From Streptomyces paludis (GTDB taxonomy: Bacteria; Actinomycetota; Actinomycetes; Streptomycetales; Streptomycetaceae), in contig NZ_CP031194.1 of NCBI RefSeq assembly GCF_003344965.1, positions 4,278,001-4,342,000 on the forward strand: a stretch of 64,000 bases of DNA. The letters run 5' to 3'. The notes beneath the pieces are model-generated. The model was not told where the DNA came from. It worked only from the letters and a program-made list of their open reading frames with translations, and did no database searches. The position numbers were made by a program, and so were the translations under genes. Shown here one piece after another: positions 1 through 7,152 of the stretch. Numbering within the stretch: the first letter of the stretch is position 1; every line of letters begins with the position of its first letter.

Positions 1-57
1 GATCGTTACGCACGGTTCTGTGAGGGCCGGAGGGTGCGATTCCCTCCGGCTACTCGA
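1..57 (+). ncRNA. 3' end of a group II intron (domains V-VI), partial
   Basis: The first bases read CACGGTTCTGTGAGGGCC, matching the 3' strand of domain V and the V-VI linker of bacterial group II introns. They are followed by a perfect 9-bp hairpin (26-34 with 42-50, 7-base loop) and CTACTCGAC, which fits domain VI and a 3' splice site near 57-59. The catalytic core and any reverse transcriptase would lie left of the window. This is inferred from sequence pattern only; a chance hairpin is possible. Confidence 0.5.
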
Positions 58-117
58 CCCGAGATGCGGAGGATGCTGGCAGAGGGTCAGATGGGACTTA
101 TGAGAGGAACATCGACG

Positions 118-429
118 ATGCCTGCACCGAGAAAATATCCGCTGGAGTTGCGTGAGCGTGCGGTGTGGATGGGCTGCACCACCGAGCCGAAGCCGGTGAT
201 CAAGCGGATGGCCGACGAGCTGGGTGTGTATCCCGAGGCTCTGCGGGGCTGGATCCGTCAGGCCGAGGCAGACCACGGCGAGCTCGACGACCGGCCGACC
301 ACCGCCGAACGCGAGGCACTCGCGGTCCTGCGCAAGGAGAACGCCCAGCTCAAGCGGTCGAACGAGATCCTCAAAGCCGGCTCGGTTTTTTTCGCCCAAG
401 AGCTTGACGCGACCCGGCGAAGGTACTGA
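118..429 (+). CDS. IS3-family transposase OrfA (helix-turn-helix)
   Basis: This 103-aa protein has the OrfA layout: an N-terminal HTH (PRKYPLELRERAV at residues 3-15, then IKRMADELGVYPEALRGWIRQAE) and a C-terminal leucine-zipper-like helix (LRKENAQLKRSNEILK). OrfA binds the terminal repeats and pairs with OrfB. The ATG at 118 follows GAGAGGAAC; an upstream ATG at 34 gives no recognisable extension. OrfB lies in the -1 frame and overlaps its end, as usual for programmed frameshifting in this family. There is a run of seven T at 386-392. The element is broken downstream, so it is probably not autonomous. Confidence 0.85.
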   Translation: MPAPRKYPLELRERAVWMGCTTEPKPVIKRMADELGVYPEALRGWIRQAEADHGELDDRPTTAEREALAVLRKENAQLKRSNEILKAGSVFFAQELDATRRRY

Positions 430-734
430 CGTTCCTCAAGGAACGCGGTGACCTCGGTGTCGAGCCCGTCCTGCGGGAACGGCACATCCCCTCCTCCACC
501 TACTACCGCTGGTGCCGAAGCGAGAATGACCCCTGCGAACACAGCCGCCGGGACGCGGAACTGACCGAGAAGATCAGACAGATCCACGCGGACTCCGGCG
601 TCGTCTACGGCTCCCCACGTGTCCCCGCCGTCCTGCGGCGCGAGGGCGCCGCGACCGGCCGCAAACGGGTCGAGCGCCTGATGTGCGAGGCCGGCCTGCA
701 CGGAATCAGCCCACGCCGTAGTGAAAGAGGCTGA
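408..734 (+). pseudogene. IS3-family transposase OrfB, truncated
   Basis: In the -1 frame relative to OrfA, translation from 408 reads KVLTFLKERGDLGVEPVL, then STYYRWCRSE and QIHADSGVVYGSPRV. This is the N-terminal HTH_21 part of IS3 OrfB. After about 105 codons the reading ends in SPRRSERG and a TGA at 732-734, where the rve (DDE) catalytic domain should begin. About two thirds of the protein is missing, so it cannot be an active transposase. The break lies 28 bp from the stop codon of the CHAT gene, suggesting that a deletion or insertion joined the two. Confidence 0.75.
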
Positions 735-762
735 GAGGGATGCTGTCACTGACTTCTTTCTG

Positions 763-3700
763 CTATCCCTCCGCTTTCCGCTTACTGTTGGCGTCCATCT
801 CCGCCAGGGCTGCACGCGCGCGTTCGACCGTGCGGGTGTTTCTGGCGTCGCGGAGGCCGAGCGTGTAGAAGCGCCGGGCCTCCGTTAGCCGTCCGAGGTC
901 ACGCAGGCAGTCACCGACGGTGAGGTAGGTGTCGGGGCGGCCCGTGGTCTCGTCGGTACGGCCGAGAAGGACAAGCGCCCGCCGGGCGCACGAGAGCCCG
1001 TCCGCCGGTCTGCCACGGAGCCGGGCCAAGCCGGCGAGGTTCTTGAGGCACTGGGCCTGTCCCACGACACGCTCCAGGTCCCGGTTCAATTCGAGCGCTG
1101 TGCGGGTGTGTTCCTCCGCGATGTCCAGGGCACCCATACGTTCCGCGCAGACGCCCAGATGCTGGTGGGAACGGGCCATCTCCTCGGGTGCGTCACGGGC
1201 GATGGCCGAGCGTAGGGCGGCGTCGAACTCAGCGTGCGCCGCCTCGTAATTCTCGGTGAGCACGTACAGGGTGCCGATCTGGTTGCGCAGTTCCTCCGCC
1301 TGGGCCACGTCACCTGTGCTCTCGCAGAGACCGAGCGCCGACCGGCAATGTGCCATGGCAGTGTCCATATCCCCGTCGTCCTCCGCCAGGTAGGCCAGGC
1401 TTCGGTGACAGGAGCTGACCGCGCCGAGATCCTCGAACCGCGTGAAGACCTCCTGGGCCTCCTCGAAGCCGGCTCTGGCCTCTACCAGGCGTCCGTCGTC
1501 GGCGTTCAGCATGGACAGCTGATATAGAGCGGCGGCGGCGTCCCGTTCCAAGCCCAACTCGCGGAGGGCCGTGTGGGCCCGGCTGTATCGGGCCCCGGCG
1601 ATGCGGTGATCGCCCTGTTCGTGCTCGATGGATCCGAGCTGGTGCTCGGCGTATGCGATGCTCTGCCGGTCGTTGGCGGCCGTGCCGACGGCCAGCGCCC
1701 GTTCCAGGTGTTCGCGTGCTTCCTTCATGTCGCCCCGGTCCCGGGCGATGAGACCGAGCTGGCGATGGACGATGGCCTCCGACTCCGTGCCCGGTTCACT
1801 CCACTCCAGCATCCGCTGGCACAGTGCCCGCTCGGTCGTCCAACGGCCCATCGCGTGCAGCACGCGGCAGAGGCGGCGGCCCAGCGCTCCCGCCTCTTGG
1901 TGCAGCCGGACGGCGCCGAGATGGTGCAAGGACTCGAACGCCGCGTCGACGCGCACCGGTTCAGGCAAGCCGGTGTCGGAGAAGATTTCCTCTGTGTACG
2001 CGGCCGCACGGCGATGGGCGTGGTGTGCGGCCTTCGGGCTGAGACGGTCCAGTTCGGCCGCGGTCCATCGGTGGACGCTCCACAACGGCGCACCGGCCAG
2101 GTCCCTGCCGTCCTCGGCCAGCAGCCCGGAGGCGGTCAGCTCGTCGAGGCGTTCGCGCGTACCCTCCGCACCCTCCGGGCCGGTGAAAGCCGATGCCGGG
2201 ACGGGCGCGCGGTGCACCGCCGCGACGTGCAGCAGGGCGCGGTTCGTCGGGTCCAGGGTGGACAGCAGGTCGTTGAGCAGCGTGTCGGCGGCCGTAAGGC
2301 TCAGTGCCTCCTGCACGGCGGGGCGCACCTGCCCCCGTACACGGGCGCGCGCGGCGTCGAGGCCACCGCCGAGCCGGCCGACACGGGCCACCAGGTCGTC
2401 CGTCGGCCGGCCGGTGCCTAGGAGCGCCTCCAGATAGGCGTACGTACGAGGATGGCCGCCGACGACTTGGCGAATCTCCCGCCACTTCGTCCAAGGGAGC
2501 TTGCGCGATAGGGGCAGCCGCAGTCGCATCAGATCGGTCTCGTCCGGGGTGAGCGGAGGAAGCGGAAGCTGACGAAAGCGCCGGGAGGCGGGCCCGGCCA
2601 CCGCTGGAAGGGGATGACGGGAAACGATCACCAGGGTCGAGTTCGTCAGCAGGGTGGTCCACGCGGTGAGAAAGTCCAACAGTTCGGGGTCGGTGAAATG
2701 GGTTCGGCCCGCCAGGTCACGGGTCAAGTTGACCTCGAAGTCGTCCAGCACTATGGTCAGCGGCCGGGTGGGCCCGTCCGCTGTGGAGCGAGCCTCATCC
2801 CCTGCCCCTGCGTGCGCGTCGGTGGCGGCGGTGAGGCTTGCGAGGACGGCCAGGCGCTTGGACCAGGGCAGCTCCGCGTCCACCAGTTCGAGCATCCGCG
2901 GATCGTCGGTTTCCCCAGCGAGCGCGTCCGCCGCGCTGCGGAGGATCTCGTCGGGACCGACCGGGCCTTTGAGTAGCAGGGGTGGAGAGAAGGAGGCCCG
3001 GAGACGCAGCAACTCGCCGACGAAGGCGGTCTTCCCGACCCCACCCACTCCGTGCACGATGAGTCCGGTGCCGTCGTCGGCCAGGGCGTTCAGAGCGAGG
3101 CGCAGCTGTACTCGGCGTCCCACGAACGAGCCGAGCGGCAGTGCGAGGGGCACCTCGGGTGAGGCAGCCCCCGTTGTGGCATCCCCGCAGTCGGGCTTCA
3201 CCGCCTGGGAACGGGACCCGGCGAAGAGAAGGGGCACGTGCCATTCCGGCAGCCAGTCGTTGCCGACGCGTCTGAGGCGCTCCTGCTCGGTGCGGGCGTC
3301 GTGCAGGGCTTCCCACCAGGGCCGGCCAGCGGCCAGCCCGGCGTACATGTCGGCCATCAGCGCGCCGGCGTACGTGTCCCGGACCGGTGCCGACATGGCG
3401 ACGATCGCCGGCACACCGGACTCCGTGAGGCTCTGGGCCAACCCGGGCAGAAACCTGCCGTGGTGCGCCGGTTCCGGCACGGCGGAGCGGCTAACCGACG
3501 ATGCCGTCGAGCAGCCGGCCAGGACCACCGCCGGGACACCGTGGGCGCCGCGTACAGCCCGCCACAGGGCGTCGGCGGTCACCGGATCGCGGTCACCGGC
3601 CTCGTCCTCCAGCAGGAGCTCACCGGGCCTTGCGTGGCAGACGATGTGCACGACATCGGCGGGTTTCTCCGCCAGGGCGGCGCTGAGAGCAGTGAGGCTG

Positions 3701-4341
3701 CCGGAACTGAGCACCCGCAGTTCCGCCCGGCCCGGGACCCGGGACACGGCAGCCGCCAGCCGGGCCGTCTCCGCGTCCAGGTCGAGCAGGGGCTCGCGGC
3801 GGCCGGGGGCCTTGCGTGGCCCGGCGAGCAGGACTATCAGCCGCAACGACCGGTCTGGTCCGTCGACGGGTGCGGGCGCGTGGCTGTCGCCGAAGCTACG
3901 GTACGGCCGGATGGTTGGATGGAGCGCCAAGGGCGCCGACTGGCCAGGCAGGGTCAGTGCTTCCCATGGCAGGCGGTCGAGCTGGCCCCGCTCCGCCTCA
4001 ATGACGAGAGGCAGGCCGTGCTTTTCCGCTGCCTCGCTCCGCGAAGCCGTGGTGAGAGCGCGGATGGCTTGGGCGCCCACCGCCTCAGCGAGCAGACCTC
4101 CCAGACGGCGCATCAGGACGGGTGTTGGGACGCCGGTCCTGCGCCGGCGGGTGCCCTGGCCGACAGCCTCGTATGCCCGGTGCAGTGCCTGCACGGTCTC
4201 CGCCAAAGAGAAGGACACGTCCGCACCGGGACCTTCGGTGACGGTCCGTGTGCCAGCGCTGAGGGTCACGGCGGCGTGCTGGATCCGCAGCCGCCAGTGC
4301 GGCGGGCAGGGGTGTGTCGCTGGCGCCGGTTCATCGGGCAC
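763..4341 (-). CDS. CHAT protease - STAND NTPase - TPR protein
   Basis: A protein of 1,192 aa with three parts. Residues ~80-385 form a CHAT caspase-like protease domain with the expected dyad: His ~236 in VHIVCHA and Cys ~277 in LAGCSTA. Residues ~410-700 form a STAND/NB-ARC-like NTPase with Walker A GVGGVGKTA (Lys ~437) and Walker B VLDDFE (Asp ~533). Residues ~840-1180 are TPR repeats. In known families, TPRs sense a trigger, the NTPase oligomerises and the protease cuts a target. The GTG start at 4341 follows AGGAGG by 6 nt; a longer start at 4359 exists. It is the last gene of a leftward operon, overlapping the membrane-protein gene by 11 bp. The domain calls are firm; the defence or programmed-death role is inferred. 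Confidence 0.85.
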   Translation of the reverse strand: MPDEPAPATHPCPPHWRLRIQHAAVTLSAGTRTVTEGPGADVSFSLAETVQALHRAYEAVGQGTRRRRTGVPTPVLMRRLGGLLAEAVGAQAIRALTTASRSEAAEKHGLPLVIEAERGQLDRLPWEALTLPGQSAPLALHPTIRPYRSFGDSHAPAPVDGPDRSLRLIVLLAGPRKAPGRREPLLDLDAETARLAAAVSRVPGRAELRVLSSGSLTALSAALAEKPADVVHIVCHARPGELLLEDEAGDRDPVTADALWRAVRGAHGVPAVVLAGCSTASSVSRSAVPEPAHHGRFLPGLAQSLTESGVPAIVAMSAPVRDTYAGALMADMYAGLAAGRPWWEALHDARTEQERLRRVGNDWLPEWHVPLLFAGSRSQAVKPDCGDATTGAASPEVPLALPLGSFVGRRVQLRLALNALADDGTGLIVHGVGGVGKTAFVGELLRLRASFSPPLLLKGPVGPDEILRSAADALAGETDDPRMLELVDAELPWSKRLAVLASLTAATDAHAGAGDEARSTADGPTRPLTIVLDDFEVNLTRDLAGRTHFTDPELLDFLTAWTTLLTNSTLVIVSRHPLPAVAGPASRRFRQLPLPPLTPDETDLMRLRLPLSRKLPWTKWREIRQVVGGHPRTYAYLEALLGTGRPTDDLVARVGRLGGGLDAARARVRGQVRPAVQEALSLTAADTLLNDLLSTLDPTNRALLHVAAVHRAPVPASAFTGPEGAEGTRERLDELTASGLLAEDGRDLAGAPLWSVHRWTAAELDRLSPKAAHHAHRRAAAYTEEIFSDTGLPEPVRVDAAFESLHHLGAVRLHQEAGALGRRLCRVLHAMGRWTTERALCQRMLEWSEPGTESEAIVHRQLGLIARDRGDMKEAREHLERALAVGTAANDRQSIAYAEHQLGSIEHEQGDHRIAGARYSRAHTALRELGLERDAAAALYQLSMLNADDGRLVEARAGFEEAQEVFTRFEDLGAVSSCHRSLAYLAEDDGDMDTAMAHCRSALGLCESTGDVAQAEELRNQIGTLYVLTENYEAAHAEFDAALRSAIARDAPEEMARSHQHLGVCAERMGALDIAEEHTRTALELNRDLERVVGQAQCLKNLAGLARLRGRPADGLSCARRALVLLGRTDETTGRPDTYLTVGDCLRDLGRLTEARRFYTLGLRDARNTRTVERARAALAEMDANSKRKAEG

Positions 4342-5086
4342 AGGGGTCCTCCTGCACATGCAAGCCTTTCGGGGGCGCGGTGGCGCCCGTCCCGCAGACG
4401 TACACGACGGTCGGCTTCTCCTTCGCGTCGAGCGGCGCCGTGACGCACAGGACGGCGCCGGTGAGGATCAGCAGGGAGGCCAGCAGGGTGTCCCGCCGGG
4501 CCCGTACTAAGGACTGTCGTACCTGCCAAGCGTGGATCCAGGCGAGCAGACGCTGCTGCAGGCGCTGGATCAGCTGTGCGTTCCGCCGGGCGACGGCTGC
4601 CTCGTGGGTCAGAACCCGCACCCGCGCCGGATCGCTCTCACGGGCCAGCAGGGATTCGAGACGAGCCGCCACAGCCAGCCGCAGACGGCGCTCCCGCCGT
4701 AGCTCGGCCGGGCCAGTGGCGTGCGGGCCGTAGAAGTCGGCGGGTGACCGGTCGATCAACTTCCGCAACCCGTTCAGTTCCGGCGAGCCGAGATCGTCGA
4801 GCGTGGCCGTCCGGGGGCTGAGCACCTCGCTGGCACGCCACACCACCCAGACGACACCCACGACGGCCAGAAGCATGCCGCCGACCGCCGCGACCACGTC
4901 TCCGGCGTCGTCCAAGTCCTTGACGACGACGAGTGGCCCGCCCGCCAGCACCAGAGCGCCGACGCCCGCTGCCGCCGCGGTAATCCAGCGCGCCGTGGCG
5001 CGCATGTCGGCGACGGAGGCCCGCAGGTCGGCGAGAACGGTATCGGGGCCCTGGTCGCCTACTTGCGGCTCGGCTGGGGTGTTCAT
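4331..5086 (-). CDS. Membrane protein of the CHAT-STAND operon
   Basis: A 251-aa protein with no family I recognise. Two hydrophobic segments (residues ~36-56 and ~62-83, separated by VVKDLDDAG) make a membrane hairpin. A long charged, Arg-rich helical region (~110-200) follows, then a third hydrophobic segment (~205-222, LLASLLILTGAVLCVTA) and a short tail with two Cys. The layout recalls two-TM effectors such as SLATT-type proteins, but I see no diagnostic motif. Its ATG overlaps the stop of the 66-aa gene (ATGA) and its end overlaps the CHAT gene start, so the three are translationally coupled. It may be the effector cut or gated by the CHAT protein; that is speculation. Confidence 0.7.
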   Translation of the reverse strand: MNTPAEPQVGDQGPDTVLADLRASVADMRATARWITAAAAGVGALVLAGGPLVVVKDLDDAGDVVAAVGGMLLAVVGVVWVVWRASEVLSPRTATLDDLGSPELNGLRKLIDRSPADFYGPHATGPAELRRERRLRLAVAARLESLLARESDPARVRVLTHEAAVARRNAQLIQRLQQRLLAWIHAWQVRQSLVRARRDTLLASLLILTGAVLCVTAPLDAKEKPTVVYVCGTGATAPPKGLHVQEDPCAR

Positions 5087-5283
5087 CCCGGGAAGGGCGG
5101 GTGGTCGTCCGGCCCGGCGAAGTCCCCTTCGTGGCCGCGCAGGTCAGGTGGTGCCTGGTCTTCGGGGAGTTCTTCGTGCTGCACCCATCCGGTGCCGTCG
5201 AAGTACTCCACGGTTGTGCCGTTGAACCGGATGTCGCCCTCTTCGGGCTGCGGCAGTGGTGAACCCATGACCGGATTATCCAT
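5083..5283 (-). CDS. Small acidic protein, first gene of the CHAT operon
   Basis: This 66-aa protein begins MDNPVMGSPLPQPEEGDIRF. Its middle (NGTTVEYFDGTGWVQHEELP) looks like a small beta-rich unit, and the C-terminus is acidic and Pro-rich. No signal peptide, membrane segment or known motif is visible. It is the first of three overlapping genes and ends with a 4-bp overlap on the membrane-protein start. The coupling suggests a dedicated regulator or adaptor for the protease or membrane protein. The function is unknown. Confidence 0.6.
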   Translation of the reverse strand: MDNPVMGSPLPQPEEGDIRFNGTTVEYFDGTGWVQHEELPEDQAPPDLRGHEGDFAGPDDHPPFPG

Positions 5284-5383
5284 AGAATTGGGGCCAGTTG
5301 GTACCGGATGTGCTCAACTGGTGCTGCGTCGACGCTCCCTCCCCAGCGTCGAATCCCGTCCCCATCAACGAAGGGCTCTTGCT

Positions 5384-5818
5384 GTGTACGACCTAATGCT
5401 CAGTCCGCATGCCCGGGGTACCACGGTCGAGCAACTGCACGGTCTGGTCGGGGCTTCCGGTCTCGTCACCACGGTGCAGACGTCGGTCGGTCTGGATGAC
5501 ACGATCGGAGTGATCATCGAGGCGGCTCCGCGTCTCGCGGAGGACCACGACGTTATGTCCAACGGGCTGATCGTTAGCCGCGTCGGGATGTACCGCATCG
5601 TCTGGGGCGTCGTTAGCCACCCTAACGGAAGCCTGGCGGTCCTCACCCCGCTGCCAGCCTACGAGAATCAGCCCTCCGACTGGATCCGCCACTACATGAG
5701 TGAGGTACTCGATCCCATCTTGGCTCTCTCCGGCCGCGGCCACCGCACCGGAGGAGGCAGCAACGGCTCGGTGACGGACTCGGAGTTTGCACGGGCGTTC
5801 GAGGAGGCCTATGTCTGA
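5384..5818 (+). CDS. Unknown protein divergent from the CHAT operon
   Basis: A 144-aa protein starting MYDLMLSPHARGTTVEQLHG at a GTG (5384) preceded by AAGGG 9 nt upstream; the frame is open further up but without a better ribosome site. It has an alternating hydrophobic pattern (GLIVSRVGMYRIVWGVVSH) typical of a small alpha/beta domain and a polar Gly/Ser tail. No motif, signal peptide or membrane segment is seen. It is transcribed away from the CHAT operon from a shared ~100-bp region, so it may be a component or regulator of that system. An 8-bp overlap with the next ORF suggests coupling. Confidence 0.55.
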   Translation: MYDLMLSPHARGTTVEQLHGLVGASGLVTTVQTSVGLDDTIGVIIEAAPRLAEDHDVMSNGLIVSRVGMYRIVWGVVSHPNGSLAVLTPLPAYENQPSDWIRHYMSEVLDPILALSGRGHRTGGGSNGSVTDSEFARAFEEAYV

Positions 5819-5993
5819 CTTGGATCCGGCGAGGCACGACAACCCCGGCAGGAGTGGTCTCCATCAATATAGCAGGCGACTGTGGTCAGACTGCCTTAGT
5901 CAGAAGGTGCTTGGGATTGGGAACCCGGGCCAATATCAATCTCCACCTTCCGCTTCACAGTCTTCCCTTCCGCGCAGACCGGCCCGGGGGTGA
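5811..5993 (+). CDS. Short ORF overlapping the unknown protein, possibly a remnant
   Basis: Sixty codons starting MSDLDPARHDNPGRSGL, with the ATG overlapping the end of the preceding gene by 8 bp. The rest is polar and of low complexity (YQSPPSASQSSLPRRPARG), with a sequence style unlike a folded domain. The overlap resembles a real coupled start, so this may be the surviving N-terminus of a longer gene lost by deletion. It could equally be a chance ORF. Confidence 0.3.
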   Translation: MSDLDPARHDNPGRSGLHQYSRRLWSDCLSQKVLGIGNPGQYQSPPSASQSSLPRRPARG

Positions 5994-6338
5994 GGGCGTG
6001 GCCAGCGAGGAGCGATGTGAGACGGCGTAGTTCCAGCTCCACGCCTGTGGTCATCGAGAGCCATGGAGGGAGCCTGCCGCCAATCCGCTCGTCAGAAGGA
6101 TGCAGAGGTCAAACTGAAGGGCGGGAGTGCCAGCGCTTCAGGCTGAACACAACGGGGGCCGGGACGGGGGCGGGAGCAACGGAACGCAGTCGCAGGGGTT
6201 TCCGCTCGCACCAATACTGGGTGCTGAATAGGGCAGTACAACGAAGAGAATCGGGACCGTTACCGTGCACTCGGTGGAGTCCTCAAGAGGCATGATTCTG
6301 AGGCGATACCGAGCCCCGAACCTTGAAGGCAGCGAGTC
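5994..6338. other. Non-coding gap
   Basis: I see no gene, structured RNA or clear repeat here. The stretch contains several short G-rich runs and presumably the promoter of the PPOX gene. Its lower coding bias than the flanks fits decayed sequence inside the putative integrated element. Confidence 0.5.
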
Positions 6339-6746
6339 ATGAAAGCACCTCATCTCCGTTCTGACCCGGAGTTCTTGGCCTTCTGGGGCGAGCGGCATGT
6401 TGGGTTTCTATCCACGACGCGGCCCGATGGTACGCACCACCTCGTGCCTGTCGGCGTGACGTACGACAGTGAGGCCGGCATCGCGCGCGTCATTACCAGC
6501 AGTACGAGCAGGAAGGCGCGCAACGTCGTCGGCAGCGGTCCTGGCGCGCGTGTCGCAATCAGCCAGGCCGACGGGGCCAGGTGGGCAACGCTGGAGGGAA
6601 CCGCCGTCGTCAACGACGACCCTGCGGCGGTCGCTGATGCCGTCGAGCGGTATACGAGGCGCTACCACCCGCCGCGACTCAACCCGCGACGCGTCGTTAT
6701 CGAGATCACGGTCACCAGGGTCATGGGTACGGTGAAGCCGCGGTGA
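6339..6746 (+). CDS. PPOX-class F420-dependent oxidoreductase
   Basis: A 135-aa split beta-barrel flavin/F420-binding protein of the pyridoxamine-phosphate-oxidase superfamily. Family features are FLAFWGERHVGFLSTTRPDG near the N-terminus, HLVPVGV for the second strand, and the SRKARNV segment after the ITSST strand, which usually contacts the cofactor phosphate. The C-terminal VVIEITVTRVMG strand closes the barrel, and the length is normal. The members closest in style use F420 rather than FMN, which I infer from the SRKxRN motif. Substrate unknown. It stands alone and is the last gene before the tRNA fragment. Confidence 0.85.
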   Translation: MKAPHLRSDPEFLAFWGERHVGFLSTTRPDGTHHLVPVGVTYDSEAGIARVITSSTSRKARNVVGSGPGARVAISQADGARWATLEGTAVVNDDPAAVADAVERYTRRYHPPRLNPRRVVIEITVTRVMGTVKPR

Positions 6747-6978
6747 CCCGCAGGTGTCGACCTTGTGCGATGTCTACAAGGGGCTTTCGGGCGAGAAGGG
6801 CGGGGCTGCTGTCGGACGCGACGCCATCGAAGAGCGGCAGGGGAGCGCGAGGGGAGCGCGGACGCCTTTGGACGGGGTGGCACGGGGCATCAGTGGCGGG
6901 ATTGCGACACATACGCTGAACAGGTGAAACGGGATCTGACGTCATTGGGTGGCACACCCCGGCATGATCCCTAGCGGT

Positions 6979-7020
6979 CTTGTAATGCGTAGGTCGTCGG
7001 TTCGAATCCGACAGGGGGCT
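6979..7020 (+). other. attR-like site: 3' part of tRNA-Thr(TGT)
   Basis: From the anticodon loop CTTGTAA (6979-6985, anticodon TGT) to the acceptor 3' strand AGGGGGCT (ending at 7020), this is the 3' half of a tRNA with a perfect T-arm (GTCGG-TTCGAAT-CCGAC). The 5' half is missing: upstream bases form no D-arm, no AGCCCCCT acceptor strand, and only part of the anticodon stem. Homology starting at the anticodon loop is the classic crossover core of tyrosine-recombinase elements. The tRNA's own terminator follows directly, so the fragment marks the chromosomal side of the junction. Confidence 0.75.
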
Positions 7021-7026
7021 CTGGTG

Positions 7027-7062
7027 AAGCCCAGGTCGGATCTTGTCTGACCTGGGCTTTTT
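7027..7062 (+). terminator. Terminator of the tRNA-Thr gene
   Basis: A perfect 11-bp hairpin (AAGCCCAGGTC at 7027-7037 with GACCTGGGCTT at 7049-7059) ends in a T run. It lies 7 bp after the tRNA 3' end and is the intrinsic terminator expected for that tRNA. Confidence 0.85.
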
Positions 7063-7070
7063 GTTGTTCT

Positions 7071-7104
7071 GCGACCGGTCGGCCAGGGGCGGCCGACCGG
7101 TCGC
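7071..7104. terminator. Long GC hairpin between tRNA fragment and GH62 gene
   Basis: A perfect 14-bp inverted repeat (7071-7084 with 7091-7104, loop AGGGGC), 48 bp downstream of the leftward GH62 gene. It has no T tract, which is common for Streptomyces terminators, and probably ends GH62 transcription. Confidence 0.65.
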
Positions 7105-7152
7105 CCAGGACAGTTGCCTGCTGTTCTTCACCGCCCGGTCGGCTTCGTGCGG

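Larger units (their letters stand above)
1..7020. mobile_element. Right part of a putative tRNA-Thr integrated element
   Basis: The stretch carries an intron end, a truncated IS3-type transposase, a CHAT-STAND conflict-type operon and several unrecognised ORFs. It stops at a tRNA 3' fragment that keeps the tRNA terminator. This is the layout left at the distal (attR) end when a tyrosine-recombinase element integrates into a tRNA gene. No integrase is visible; it and the intact tRNA would be expected left of base 1. The left border is unknown, so the extent is an inference. Confidence 0.4.

Noticed and set aside
2654..4510. 618-codon rightward ORF over the CHAT gene
   Set aside because: It is antisense to the clearly coding CHAT-STAND gene, is composed of Arg/Ser/Pro-rich sequence, and shows no family feature.
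6753..6926. Possible integrase C-terminus before the attachment site
   Set aside because: The frame (from a GTG at 6753) shows no R-H-R-Y recombinase motif and no plausible homology.
6947..7020. Complete tRNA-Thr gene
   Set aside because: No matching acceptor 5' strand or D-arm exists and the anticodon stem pairs poorly; only the 3' half is present.
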